This document shows, in pieces, positions 53,806 to 64,000 of a DNA stretch of 64,000 nucleotides (positions within the stretch are counted from its first letter, which is position 1; every line of letters starts with the position of its first letter). A model generated the notes under the pieces. The model saw only the letters and a list, made by a program, of their open reading frames with translations. It ran no database searches and had not been told where the DNA came from. The stretch lies in contig NZ_JAEKJB010000004.1 of the NCBI RefSeq assembly GCF_016785095.1, forward strand, positions 124,001 through 188,000. Reading direction: 5' to 3'. The translations under genes were made by a program, and so were the position numbers. The stretch is from Alloalcanivorax marinus (GTDB lineage Bacteria; Pseudomonadota; Gammaproteobacteria; Pseudomonadales; Alcanivoracaceae).

Positions 53806-55782
53806 TCAACGCCCGGCCGTGCCCCGCCGTTCCGCGAACCCGCTATAGAAGGCAATGCTGTCCGGGTTGGCCATGGCGTCCGGGTTCGCCACCTGGTCGA
53901 TGGACTGCCCCAGCAGCAGCTTCTTGATCGGCAGCTCCATCTTCTTGCCGGTGAGCGTGCGCGGCACGTCCGGGGCGGCGATGATCTCGTTGGGCACATG
54001 GCGCGCCGACAGATGATCGCGGATCGCCGCCTTGATGCGCCCGGCCAGCTCCTCGTTCAGCGCCACGCCCTCGCGCAACACCACGAACAGTGGCATGTAG
54101 GATTCCCGGCCCAGGTATTCCAGATCCACCACCAGGCTGTCCAGCACCTCCGGAATCTCCTCCACCACCCGATAGATTTCCCCGGTGCCCATGCGGATAC
54201 CATGGCGATTGATGGTGGTGTCGGAGCGGCCATAGATGATCGCCCCGCCTCGCGGCGTGATGCGAATCCAGTCGCCGTGGCGCCAGATCCCCGGGAACAC
54301 ATCGAAATAGCTGTCCCGGTAGCGCTCGCCACCCTCGTCGTTCCAGAAGTACAACGGCATGGACGGCATCGGCTTGGTGACCACCAGTTCGCCCACCTCG
54401 TCATCCAGCAGCTCGCCATTGTCACCCATGGCGTACACCGCCGTGCCCAGATAACGGCACTGCATTTCACCGGGGTACACCGGCAGCGTCGGGCAGGCGC
54501 CCACATAGGCGCTGGCCACGTCGGTGCCACCACTGATGGCGGCGATCATGACATCGTCGAACTGGTCCATCAGCCAGCGGTAGCCCTCCTCCGGCAACGG
54601 TGAGCCGGTGGAACCGATGGAGCGGATGCGTCCGCTATCCACCCAGTCGCCGGGTCGGATCTCCGCTTTCTTGCAGTTGAGGAAATAGGCGGCGCCGGCG
54701 CCGAAGAACGTCATTTCCGTTTCCTCCGCGAAGCGCCACAGAGTGCCCAGATCCGGGTAGCCCGGATTGCCGTCATACAGGCAGATGCTGGCGCCGGTGA
54801 GCAGGCCGGACATCTGCGAGTTCCACATGATCCAGCCGGTGGTGGTGAACCACATGTAGCGGTCGTCCGGCCCCAGGTCCAACTGCAAGGCGTGATCCTG
54901 CAGCCCCTCCAGCAACGCGCCGCCATGGCCATGCACGATCGGTTTGGGCATGCCGGTGGTGCCGGAGGAATAGACCACCCACAGCGGATGATCGAACGTG
55001 ACCTGCTCGAAGCGCATCGGCGCCGGTTCGCGCACCAGAGCGTGCCACTGGTGGGCACCGGCCAGCTCGGCATCGCCATTCAGGTACGGCAACAGCACCA
55101 CCTGCTCCAGGGTCGGCAGTTGGTCGCGCAGACCCTCCACCACCGACAGCCGGTCGAAGTCCTTGCCGCCGTAACGGTAACCGTCCACGGCGATCATCAC
55201 CTTGGGATCGATCTGCCGGAAGCGGTCCAGCACGCTGCGCGTGCCCATGTCCGGCGAACAGCTGGACCAGATCGCGCCCAGGCTGCTCACCGCGAAAAAC
55301 GCCACCATGGTTTCCGGCAGGTTGGGCAAGTAGGCCACCACCCGGTCGCCGGGACCCACCCCCAGCGCGCGCAAGCTGTTGGCCAGGGCGCTGATGTGCT
55401 CGCGCAGCTCGCCCCAGGTCAAAGTCTGCAGACCACGCAATTCAGAGCGCGACAGAATCGCGGGCCGCTCCGGTTCATCCTCATGGTGGCGGAACACCTG
55501 CTCCGCCAGGTTCAGGCGGGCGCCTTCGAACCATTTCGCGCCGGGCATATGATGGCCGTCCAGCACCCGCTCGTAGGGGGCGGAATGGCGGATGTCAAAG
55601 TATTGCCAGAGTGATTCGTAGAAGTCTTCCAGATGCTCCACGGACCAGGCCCACAGGCTCTGGTAGTCATCGAAGGCGAGGCCTTTCCCGGCGCTCAGCC
55701 AGCGTTGATAGTCGGTGATGCGGGCGTCGGCGATGCGCGACGCATCCGGCCGCCACAGCGGCGCGGGGCTGGTATTTGTCAT
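53806..55782 (-). CDS. aacS: Acetoacetyl-CoA synthetase
   Basis: 658-residue AMP-forming ligase converting acetoacetate, ATP and CoA into acetoacetyl-CoA. AacS-type features are the N-terminal VEHLEDFYESLWQYFDI and HMPGAKWFEGARLNLAEQV, the P-loop VVYSSGTTGMPKPIVHGHGG, IYGRSDTTINRHGIRMGTGE and the C-terminal catalytic Lys in TGKKMELPIKKLL. It would use ketone bodies or acetoacetate from branched-chain breakdown. It interrupts the aat-bpt order remembered from P. aeruginosa, on the opposite strand and with REP-like doublet B at its 3' end. Confidence 0.94.
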   Translation of the reverse strand: MTNTSPAPLWRPDASRIADARITDYQRWLSAGKGLAFDDYQSLWAWSVEHLEDFYESLWQYFDIRHSAPYERVLDGHHMPGAKWFEGARLNLAEQVFRHHEDEPERPAILSRSELRGLQTLTWGELREHISALANSLRALGVGPGDRVVAYLPNLPETMVAFFAVSSLGAIWSSCSPDMGTRSVLDRFRQIDPKVMIAVDGYRYGGKDFDRLSVVEGLRDQLPTLEQVVLLPYLNGDAELAGAHQWHALVREPAPMRFEQVTFDHPLWVVYSSGTTGMPKPIVHGHGGALLEGLQDHALQLDLGPDDRYMWFTTTGWIMWNSQMSGLLTGASICLYDGNPGYPDLGTLWRFAEETEMTFFGAGAAYFLNCKKAEIRPGDWVDSGRIRSIGSTGSPLPEEGYRWLMDQFDDVMIAAISGGTDVASAYVGACPTLPVYPGEMQCRYLGTAVYAMGDNGELLDDEVGELVVTKPMPSMPLYFWNDEGGERYRDSYFDVFPGIWRHGDWIRITPRGGAIIYGRSDTTINRHGIRMGTGEIYRVVEEIPEVLDSLVVDLEYLGRESYMPLFVVLREGVALNEELAGRIKAAIRDHLSARHVPNEIIAAPDVPRTLTGKKMELPIKKLLLGQSIDQVANPDAMANPDSIAFYSGFAERRGTAGR

Positions 55783-55960
55783 TCTTGCTCTCCCGGTGCC
55801 GGCACGGCGATCGCCAAAAGGAGCGACCGACCCGTCACCGGCGTTGTCGTTGTTTTTACGCCGGCCACACTATAACCGTGGCAAGGAACACAAGTCACCG
55901 GCCACCCTGGAGCCACGATGCCAGTGTCACCGCGATACAAGTATCCGCTACACTTGGACC

Positions 55961-56695
55961 ATGAGCGATCTGTCTGAACTCCGCTTCTTCCGCACCCCGG
56001 CGCACCCTTGCAGTTATCTCGAGGAGCGTCAGGCGGCGACCCTGTTCGTGGACCCGCAGACGCGGCTCGACGCGGGGCTGTACAGCGAGTTGTCACGGCT
56101 GGGCTTTCGGCGTAGCGGCGACTACCTGTACCGCCCCCATTGCGACGGCTGCCGGGCCTGCGTGCCGGCCCGGGTGCGGGTGGCGGATTTCCAGCCCCGG
56201 CGGCGCCATAAACGTCTGCGGCGCCGCAACGCCGACCTCACCGTCAGCGAGGAACCGGCCCGCTATACCCGCGAGGTGTACAGCCTGTATGCCCGCTATA
56301 TTGATCAGCGCCACGGCGACGGTGATATGTTCCCGCCCTCCGAGGAACAATTCACCAGCTTCCTGACCTGCGACTGGGCGGACACCCGCTTCTACTGCTT
56401 CCGTGATCCTCGTCGGCGGCTGGTGGCGGTGGCCGTGACCGACCTGCTTGATGACGGCCTGTCGGCGGTCTATACCTTCTTCGACCCGGACCAGCCTGAT
56501 CGGGGGCTGGGCGTCAATGCCCTGCTCTGGCAGATCGAGGCCGCCCATGCCCGGGGCATGCCTTATCTCTATCTCGGCTATTGGATTCGCCAATGCCAGA
56601 AGATGAGCTACAAAAGCCAGTACCAGCCGCTGGAGTTGCTGGACGGCGGTGATTGGCGGGAGCTGCCCGGCCCGGATGCGGAAAGCCGCCGATAA
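55961..56695 (+). CDS. bpt: Aspartate/glutamate leucyltransferase
   Basis: 244-residue arginyltransferase-like protein that adds Leu to N-terminal Asp/Glu (bacterial Bpt), another N-end-rule enzyme beside aat, clpS and clpA. N-terminal domain with the Cys set [13 protein letters not shown]-terminal acyltransferase domain with [34 protein letters not shown]. Start ATG at 55961; a longer reading crosses the promoter region. Next gene, infA, follows after 71 bases. Confidence 0.94.
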   Translation: MSDLSELRFFRTPAHPCSYLEERQAATLFVDPQTRLDAGLYSELSRLGFRRSGDYLYRPHCDGCRACVPARVRVADFQPRRRHKRLRRRNADLTVSEEPARYTREVYSLYARYIDQRHGDGDMFPPSEEQFTSFLTCDWADTRFYCFRDPRRRLVAVAVTDLLDDGLSAVYTFFDPDQPDRGLGVNALLWQIEAAHARGMPYLYLGYWIRQCQKMSYKSQYQPLELLDGGDWRELPGPDAESRR

Positions 56696-56766
56696 GCCTT
56701 TGCAGCACGGTCGCATTTCCGGCACAATTGCGCTCCCTCTCAAGCCGAGATCAGGACATTCACTGG

Positions 56767-56985
56767 ATGGCGAAAGAAGAGCAAATCGAGCTGGAAGGGG
56801 TGGTCTTGGAAACCCTTCCGAATACCATGTTCCGCGTCAAGCTGGATAATGGTCATATTATTACCGCCCACATTTCCGGAAAAATGCGCAAGTTCTATAT
56901 CCGCATTCTCACCGGCGACCGGGTGAAGGTGGAAATGTCGCCCTACGATCTGAGCAAGGGCCGCATCACCTTCCGCATGAAATAA
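56767..56985 (+). CDS. infA: Translation initiation factor IF-1
   Basis: 72-residue OB-fold factor that binds the ribosomal A site. [40 protein letters not shown] and [15 protein letters not shown] match E. coli IF-1 nearly residue for residue. Followed by an intrinsic terminator at 57020. Confidence 0.98.
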   Translation: MAKEEQIELEGVVLETLPNTMFRVKLDNGHIITAHISGKMRKFYIRILTGDRVKVEMSPYDLSKGRITFRMK

Positions 56986-57019
56986 CCTTCGCGCCCGCGC
57001 GGCGCGAAGCGCTCCCCCG

Positions 57020-57042
57020 AACCCGGCCCCGCCGGGTTTTTT
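57020..57042 (+). terminator. Intrinsic terminator after infA
   Basis: AACCCGGC-CCC-GCCGGGTT followed by TTTT, about 35 bases after the infA stop. Confidence 0.85.
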
Positions 57043-57081
57043 GGTTTGTGTCCGACGATAAGCGGCCACCCGATGAGCCAT

Positions 57082-57108
57082 AAAAAAGCCCGGCGCGAGG
57101 CCGGGCTT
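57082..57108 (-). terminator. Intrinsic terminator after clpA
   Basis: On the minus strand AAGCCCGGC-CTCGC-GCCGGGCTT runs into TTTT, about 27 bases after the clpA stop. Confidence 0.85.
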
Positions 57109-57134
57109 GGTAGGAGTCGAAGGACGTTGCCGGG

Positions 57135-59399
<2,265 letters not shown>

Positions 59400-59441
59400 A
59401 GGCTACCTCACTGCTTGAAGCCCGCTCCGTCGCCGGAGACG

Positions 59442-59849
59442 TCAGGCCCGTTCGACCTGACACATCAGCGGATGCTGATGTTCGCGGGCGTAGTCGACCA
59501 CTTGCGCGGCCTTGGTCTCGGCGATGTCCTGGGGATAAACCCCGCACACCGCCTTGCCTCTCGTATGCACCGTCAGCATCACCTGGGTGGCTTGCTCCCG
59601 GTCCATGCGAAAGAAGGTTTCCAGCACCTCGACGACGAAATCCATGGGGGTATAGTCGTCGTTCAGCATCATCACCTTGTACATGGGCGGACGCCTGAGT
59701 CGAGGCTTGGCCTCCTCAACGGCGGCGTCGTCCTGACGATCGGGGGTTTGCGGCGGCTCCGGGCCGAGCCGCGACACCCGCGACGCCATGGTGAGGACGG
59801 CGTTCGACGCGTCCTTGCTTCGAGATGTGGGTTCGTGCTGCCTGTTCAT
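59442..59849 (-). CDS. clpS: ClpAP adaptor ClpS
   Basis: 135-residue adaptor delivering N-degron proteins to ClpA. Core contains the N-degron pocket residues in [19 protein letters not shown] and the His of [18 protein letters not shown]. Start MNRQHEPTS follows AGAAGGTT; the N-terminal extension of about 50 residues is longer than in E. coli (106 residues), and an internal ATG at residue 21 is an alternative. Divergent from cspD, the usual arrangement. Confidence 0.95.
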   Translation of the reverse strand: MNRQHEPTSRSKDASNAVLTMASRVSRLGPEPPQTPDRQDDAAVEEAKPRLRRPPMYKVMMLNDDYTPMDFVVEVLETFFRMDREQATQVMLTVHTRGKAVCGVYPQDIAETKAAQVVDYAREHQHPLMCQVERA

Positions 59850-60046
59850 AACCTTCTCTAACGGTTGTATACCCGCTGGCGTCAGCAGGCAATCAACAAA
59901 TGAGGGGTATCACGGTGTTTTTCAATCCCGGCGGCGGAGGGGTTGACACCCCGCCGACCATAGGGAACAGTTGTTCAAAAACCAACCTATTCTAACTGAG
60001 CCGGGGGTGGTTGTGTGGCCCACAGCCAGCGGCCAGAGGGAGCACC

Positions 60047-60337
60047 ATGGCAACGGGAACGGTTAAGTGGTTCAACAACGCCAAGGGATACGGATTCGTG
60101 CGGCCCGATGAAGGCGGTGACGACCTGTTCGTACACTACTCCTATATACAGGAAGAAGGATACAAGACCCTGTACGCGGGACAAAGCGTGGAATACGAGC
60201 GCCGCGAGGCCAGCAAGGGCTATCATGCGGTGAATCTTAAACCGGGGGACGTGAAGAATGGGGAAGCTCCCTCTTCCCGCCGGCCGGGCAAGGCACGGCG
60301 GCGGGATCGGGAAAGCAACGCCGTCTCCCCGGAGTGA
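60047..60337 (+). CDS. cspD: Cold-shock-domain protein CspD
   Basis: 96-residue single-stranded nucleic-acid binding protein; CspD of E. coli inhibits replication in stationary phase. Cold-shock domain residues 1-67 with RNP1 KGYGFVRPD and RNP2 DLFVHYS, then a basic disordered tail (RRPGKARRRDRES). Start ATG follows AGAGGGAGCACC. Divergent from clpS across about 200 bases with no other gene. Confidence 0.93.
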   Translation: MATGTVKWFNNAKGYGFVRPDEGGDDLFVHYSYIQEEGYKTLYAGQSVEYERREASKGYHAVNLKPGDVKNGEAPSSRRPGKARRRDRESNAVSPE

Positions 60338-60358
60338 GGAGGCCGGCGCGGTGGGCGT

Positions 60359-61621
60359 TCAGACGCCCATGTGCTCGATCACGGCATCGCCGAACTGAGA
60401 ACATTTGAGCAGGGTCGCATCGGGCATCAGACGCTCGAAGTCGTAGGTCACGGTCTTGGCGGCGATGGCGCCTTCCATACCCTTGATGACCAGATCGGCG
60501 GCGTCGTCCCAGCCCATGTGACGCAGCATCATTTCCGCGGACAGAATCAGCGAACCCGGGTTCACCTTGTCCTGGCCGGCGTACTTCGGCGCGGTGCCAT
60601 GGGTGGCCTCGAACAGCGCCACGGAACCACCGATGTTGGCGCCCGGCGCGATGCCGATGCCGCCCACTTCCGCCGCCAGGGCGTCGGAGATGTAGTCACC
60701 GTTCAGGTTCAGGGTGGCGATCACGCTGTAGTCGGCGGGACGCATCAGGATCTGCTGCAGGAAGGCGTCGGCGATCACGTCCTTGATGACGATGTCCTTG
60801 CCGGTGCGCGGGTTCTTCATCACCATCCACGGGCCGCCGTCGAGCAGCTCGGCGTTGAAGCGGTCGCGGGCCAGCTCGTAGCCCCAGTTCTTGAACGACC
60901 CCTCGGTGAACTTCATGATGTTGCCTTTGTGCACCAGGGTGACGGAATCCTTGTCGTTGTCGATGGCGTACTGGATCGCCTTGCGCACCAGACGCTGGGT
61001 GCCTTCACGGGAAACCGGCTTGATGCCAATGCCACAGCCCTCGGGGAAACGGATCTGGGTAACGCCCATTTCCTCACGCAGGAACTTGATCAGCTTGGTG
61101 GCCTCCGGGCTGTCGGCGGCCCACTCGATGCCGGCGTAGATGTCCTCGGAGTTCTCCCGGAAGATCACCATGTCGGTGAGCTCGGGGTGCCGTACCGGGC
61201 TGGGCACGCCTTCGAACCAGCGTACCGGGCGCATGCAGGTGTACAGGTCGAGTTCCTGACGTAGCGCCACGTTCAGGGACCGGATACCGCCGCTCACCGG
61301 AGTGGTCAGCGGGCCCTTGATGCCGACGGTGAATTCCCGCAGCGCTTCCAGGGTTTCTTCGGGCATCCAGGTGTCCGGGCCGTAGACCTTGGTGGCCTTT
61401 TCGCCGGCGAACACTTCCATCCAGTTGATGCCACGCTTCGCCCCGTAGGATTTTTCCACGGCGGCGTCCACTACTTTGATCATCACCGGCGAGATATCGA
61501 CGCCGATGCCGTCCCCTTCGATATATGGAATGATCGGATGGTTGGGGACATTCAGGGATAGGTCCGCATTTACGGTGATTTTGTCACCGTCTGCCGGAAC
61601 CGTGATCTTTTGGTATCCCAT
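60359..61621 (-). CDS. icd: Isocitrate dehydrogenase, NADP-dependent
   Basis: 420-residue dimeric dehydrogenase of the TCA cycle, isocitrate to 2-oxoglutarate. [20 protein letters not shown] carries the phosphorylatable Ser and substrate Arg residues, [24 protein letters not shown] and the NADP-type [17 protein letters not shown] are present. Length matches E. coli Icd. Divergent from rluE. Confidence 0.97.
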   Translation of the reverse strand: MGYQKITVPADGDKITVNADLSLNVPNHPIIPYIEGDGIGVDISPVMIKVVDAAVEKSYGAKRGINWMEVFAGEKATKVYGPDTWMPEETLEALREFTVGIKGPLTTPVSGGIRSLNVALRQELDLYTCMRPVRWFEGVPSPVRHPELTDMVIFRENSEDIYAGIEWAADSPEATKLIKFLREEMGVTQIRFPEGCGIGIKPVSREGTQRLVRKAIQYAIDNDKDSVTLVHKGNIMKFTEGSFKNWGYELARDRFNAELLDGGPWMVMKNPRTGKDIVIKDVIADAFLQQILMRPADYSVIATLNLNGDYISDALAAEVGGIGIAPGANIGGSVALFEATHGTAPKYAGQDKVNPGSLILSAEMMLRHMGWDDAADLVIKGMEGAIAAKTVTYDFERLMPDATLLKCSQFGDAVIEHMGV

Positions 61622-61731
61622 CTACACTACTCCCTCTGAGAAAAACCGTAGGATTCGGTTGCGGGGCGAGAGTATAGCACCCAGGTGCTACTCTTGCTTG
61701 GCTTCCAGCCCGCCGCAGCGAGATTTCGTCC

Positions 61732-62355
61732 ATGGCAAGACTGATTTTGTTTAACAAACCCTTTCAGGTGCTCTCGCAGTTCAGCGACGAGCGGGGAAGA
61801 CGCACCCTCAAGGACTACATCCCGGTGCCGGGCGTCTACCCCGCCGGCCGGCTGGACTGGGACTCCGAGGGCCTGTTGCTGCTCACCGATGACGGCGCCT
61901 TGCAGGCGCGCATCGCCAGCCCGCGCTTCCATTTGCCCAAGACCTACCTGGCCCAGGTGGAGGGCGAGCCCGGGGAAGCGGAACTGGAGCGGCTGCGGCG
62001 CGGCATCACGCTCAAGGACGGACCCTGCCGGCCGGCGCCGTCACGGGCCATCGACGAGCCCGCGCTGTGGCCCCGCGAACCGCCGGTGCGCACGCGGCTC
62101 ACGGTAGCGGACCGGTGGCTGGAAATCACCCTGGACGAAGGTCGCAACCGCCAGGTGCGGCGGATGACCGCGGCCATCGGCCACCCCACCCTGCGGCTGG
62201 TGCGCTGGCGCATCGGCGACTGGACCCTGGACGGGCTCGCCCCGGGGGAATGGCGGGAACTTACCGTGCACGCTCCGAAGCCGCGCCCATCCAGCGCGCG
62301 GCCGCCTCGGCGTCGCGCTCGCGGGCCTCGACCCAGTGCCAGCCGTCGTCGTTGA
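61732..62355 (+). CDS. rluE: 23S rRNA pseudouridine(2457) synthase
   Basis: 207-residue pseudouridine synthase. Catalytic Asp42 in [32 protein letters not shown] near the C-terminus of the catalytic domain. The last 25 residues form an Arg/Pro/Ser-rich tail ([20 protein letters not shown]) that lies wholly over the convergent moaE gene, so it is probably encoded only because the stop was lost there. Divergent from icd. Confidence 0.93.
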   Translation: MARLILFNKPFQVLSQFSDERGRRTLKDYIPVPGVYPAGRLDWDSEGLLLLTDDGALQARIASPRFHLPKTYLAQVEGEPGEAELERLRRGITLKDGPCRPAPSRAIDEPALWPREPPVRTRLTVADRWLEITLDEGRNRQVRRMTAAIGHPTLRLVRWRIGDWTLDGLAPGEWRELTVHAPKPRPSSARPPRRRARGPRPSASRRR

Positions 62356-62746
62356 GCTCCTTCTTCCACAGCGGCACCTGGCTCTTGAGGATATCCATCA
62401 GAAAGGCGCAGGCCTCGAAAGCCGCGTGGCGATGACCGGCCCACACCACCACCCGCACGATTTCCTCACCGACCTGGATTTCACCGATCCGATGAATTAT
62501 TTCGATGGCATTGAGAGGCCAGCGCTCTCGGGCGTGTTCGGCGATCCGCGTCAGGGCGTTTTCGGTCATGCCCGGATAGTGCTCCAGAAACAGCGCCCGC
62601 ACCCGGCCGGATTCGTCGCGCACGCGACCGGAAAAGCGTACCTCGGCGCCACTGCGGCCATCCTGGCCCTCCACGGAGGACACGCCTTCCAACGGCTCGG
62701 CGATGATCGCCACCCGGATGTCGGTCTCTGCGTTGATGGCGGTCAT
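62261..62746 (-). CDS. moaE: Molybdopterin synthase catalytic subunit
   Basis: 161-residue large subunit that, with MoaD thiocarboxylate, converts precursor Z to molybdopterin. [46 protein letters not shown] and catalytic Lys in VPLWKKEL. Start one base after the moaD stop. The 3' end overlaps rluE by 95 bases, tail to tail; the overlapped part includes the C-terminal [10 protein letters not shown]. Confidence 0.95.
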   Translation of the reverse strand: MTAINAETDIRVAIIAEPLEGVSSVEGQDGRSGAEVRFSGRVRDESGRVRALFLEHYPGMTENALTRIAEHARERWPLNAIEIIHRIGEIQVGEEIVRVVVWAGHRHAAFEACAFLMDILKSQVPLWKKELNDDGWHWVEARERDAEAAARWMGAASERAR

Positions 62747-62747
62747 C

Positions 62748-63014
62748 TCAGCCTCCGGTCACCGGCGGGAACAGGGCCACGGTGTCACCGGCGGCCACCG
62801 GACTGTCCGGCGTCGCCAGCTCCTCGTTGATCGCCACCATGCGCCGGGGGGTGGCCTCGAGGGCGATGCCCACCGCCGGGTACTCGGTGGTCAGCCAGTC
62901 GCATAACGCCGCTACCGTGGTTACCGCCGCCGGCGGGCTTACGCGCAGTACCTCCTCGCCAACCCGCTCACGCAGGACGGCGAAAAAGCGCACCTCGATG
63001 ATGGTCCCGTTCAT
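62748..63014 (-). CDS. moaD: Molybdopterin synthase sulfur carrier subunit
   Basis: 88-residue ubiquitin-like carrier ending in the required Gly-Gly (FPPVTGG), which is adenylated and thiocarboxylated. [19 protein letters not shown] is the N-terminal strand and helix. Start overlaps the moaC stop by four bases. Confidence 0.94.
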   Translation of the reverse strand: MNGTIIEVRFFAVLRERVGEEVLRVSPPAAVTTVAALCDWLTTEYPAVGIALEATPRRMVAINEELATPDSPVAAGDTVALFPPVTGG

Positions 63015-63493
63015 GGGGCCTCCCGACGGAATTCACCGCTGCGGCCACCGGTCTTTTCCACCAGATGGACGTGCTCGATCTCCATGGCCCGGTCCACCGC
63101 CTTGCACATGTCGTAGACGGTGAGCGCCGCCACCGAGGCGGCGGTGAGCGCCTCCATCTCGACGCCGGTGCGGCCCTTGAGCTTACAGCGGGCATCCACC
63201 CTCAGACCGTCGTCGCCGTCCGGCTCGAGCTGCACTTCCACGCCGCTGAGCATCAGGGGGTGGCACAGGGGAATCAGGTCCCAGGTCTTTTTCGCCGCCT
63301 GGATACCGGCCAGGCGCGCCACCGCCAGCACGTCGCCCTTGGGATGTTCCTGGTCCAGAATCATGGCCAGGGTGCGTGGCGCCATGCGCACACGGGCGCG
63401 GGCGTGGGCGGTGCGGGCGGTGGTGTCCTTGTCGGTGACATCGACCATGCGGGCGCGGCCCTGGTCGTCCAGATGGCTAAAGGAATCATTCAC
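63011..63493 (-). CDS. moaC: Cyclic pyranopterin monophosphate synthase
   Basis: 160-residue enzyme of molybdenum cofactor synthesis acting after Moa[55 protein letters not shown] and [13 protein letters not shown] with the catalytic Lys. Start is GTG at 63493 after GGGAGAAAGCAAGACC; no in-frame ATG gives the conserved N-terminus. First gene of moaC-moaD-moaE; moaA and moaB are not in the window. Confidence 0.94.
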   Translation of the reverse strand: MNDSFSHLDDQGRARMVDVTDKDTTARTAHARARVRMAPRTLAMILDQEHPKGDVLAVARLAGIQAAKKTWDLIPLCHPLMLSGVEVQLEPDGDDGLRVDARCKLKGRTGVEMEALTAASVAALTVYDMCKAVDRAMEIEHVHLVEKTGGRSGEFRREAP

Positions 63494-63610
63494 GGTCTTG
63501 CTTTCTCCCGGAGGTGGCTCCATACAACGGCCCGGCGGCTGTCACGGCGGCCTCCGGTGCGCTACCATCTGCGCCCGCTGACCGATCACGACGCCCGGCT
63601 GGAGCCTTCG

Positions 63611-64000
63611 ATGAACAGCTTCGAACCGCACATTACTGTGGCCACCATCGTCGAACAAGAGGGCCGCCTTTTGTTCGTGCGCGAAATGCAGGCCGGCCAG
63701 GCGGTGCTCAACCAGCCCGCCGGGCACGCCGAGTTCGGCGAGGACCTGATGCAGGCGGCCTACCGGGAAACCCTGGAAGAAACCGCCTGGCGGGTGGAGA
63801 TCACCGACCTGCTGGGGTGGTATATTTTTCAGCCCCGGCCTGGCGCCGGTGTCTATTATCGCACCTGTTTCGTGGCCCGGGCCCTGGGCCACGATCCGCA
63901 CCAGAAGCTGGACACCGGCATTCTGGAGGCGCTGTGGCTGAGCCCGGAGGAACTCCAGGCACGCCGCGACGAGCACCGCGGCCCCCTGGTGGAACGCTGC
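63611..64000 (+). CDS. Nudix hydrolase, NudJ-like (3' end outside window)
   Basis: 130 codons of a Nudix phosphatase; the C-terminus is beyond the window. The Nudix box GHAEFGEDLMQAAYRETLEE, then TAWRV, is present with the two catalytic Glu residues, though the usual Gly after EE-x is Ala. PHITVATIVEQEGRLLFVRE opens the fold. In pseudomonads a NudJ-like gene (thiamin-phosphate phosphatase type) lies before mnmA, consistent with this place. Divergent from moaC. Confidence 0.9.
   Translation, partial: MNSFEPHITVATIVEQEGRLLFVREMQAGQAVLNQPAGHAEFGEDLMQAAYRETLEETAWRVEITDLLGWYIFQPRPGAGVYYRTCFVARALGHDPHQKLDTGILEALWLSPEELQARRDEHRGPLVERC

Noticed and set aside
59868-59873. GTATAC between clpS and cspD as an operator of the catabolic regulator
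   Set aside because: A single six-base occurrence without a second unit is expected by chance in 64 kb.

Overview
The window is a contiguous, GC-rich stretch of gammaproteobacterial chromosome. The order tusDCB, ybiB-like, cysG, serS, rarA, lolA, ftsK, trxB, aat, bpt, infA, clpA, clpS, cspD, icd closely follows, from memory, the PA2604-PA2623 neighbourhood of Pseudomonas aeruginosa. The order uvrY-uvrC-pgsA-tRNA(Gly,Cys,Leu) is also of the Pseudomonas type. The many acyl-CoA genes point to a lipid- or hydrocarbon-degrading member of the Pseudomonadales/Oceanospirillales, for example an Alcanivorax relative. That genus guess is inference.

Layout. 1-2722 (minus): a three-gene operon of an AtuA-like protein, a small AtuA C-terminal-domain protein and a truncated aldehyde dehydrogenase, with a divergent LysR regulator to 3753. 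3775-7477 (minus): uvrY, uvrC, pgsA and a tRNA-Gly/Cys/Leu operon. 7685-10652 (plus): a tight operon of a CstA-family carrier, a small protein ending in Cys-Cys and an ArsA/GET3-like ATPase. 10803-29464: a large catabolic island. It holds a GntR regulator and a 12-gene minus-strand operon (two acyl-CoA ligases, two acyl-CoA dehydrogenases, an enoyl-CoA hydratase/isomerase, a dienoyl-CoA reductase-type SDR, another SDR, a two-part MaoC hydratase, a thiolase and two Bug solute receptors). Upstream of it lie TctB-TctA-AraC and an SDR/DUF35/thiolase-like trio. The thiolase-like protein of the trio lacks the nucleophilic Cys and may be a retro-aldolase. Together they look like an import and beta-oxidation system for an unknown branched or unsaturated carboxylate.

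29570-34987 (plus): five genes matching the P. aeruginosa itaconate pathway (hydratase, MmgE/PrpD, acyl-CoA dehydrogenase, class III CoA-transferase, CitE-type lyase). They are driven divergently from the catabolic island across a 105-base region carrying three GTATAC units. 34988-41472 is an accessory stretch: a small monooxygenase, a NicX/M29-like metalloenzyme, a TetR gene with a membrane protein and matching operators, a second TetR, a LysR/MFS pair and a flavodoxin-fold reductase.

41653-64000 is the conserved housekeeping block: tRNA-Ser, a Bax-inhibitor protein, sulfur relay, siroheme, serS, DNA maintenance, lipoprotein carrier, thioredoxin reductase, the N-end-rule set (aat, bpt, clpS, clpA), infA, cspD, icd, rluE, moaEDC and a Nudix hydrolase cut by the window end. 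It departs from the remembered Pseudomonas order in three ways: tusE is absent, aacS sits between aat and bpt, and REP-like inverted repeats occupy three intergenic gaps. No gene-free stretch exceeds 300 bases. No CRISPR array, insertion sequence or prophage was seen.
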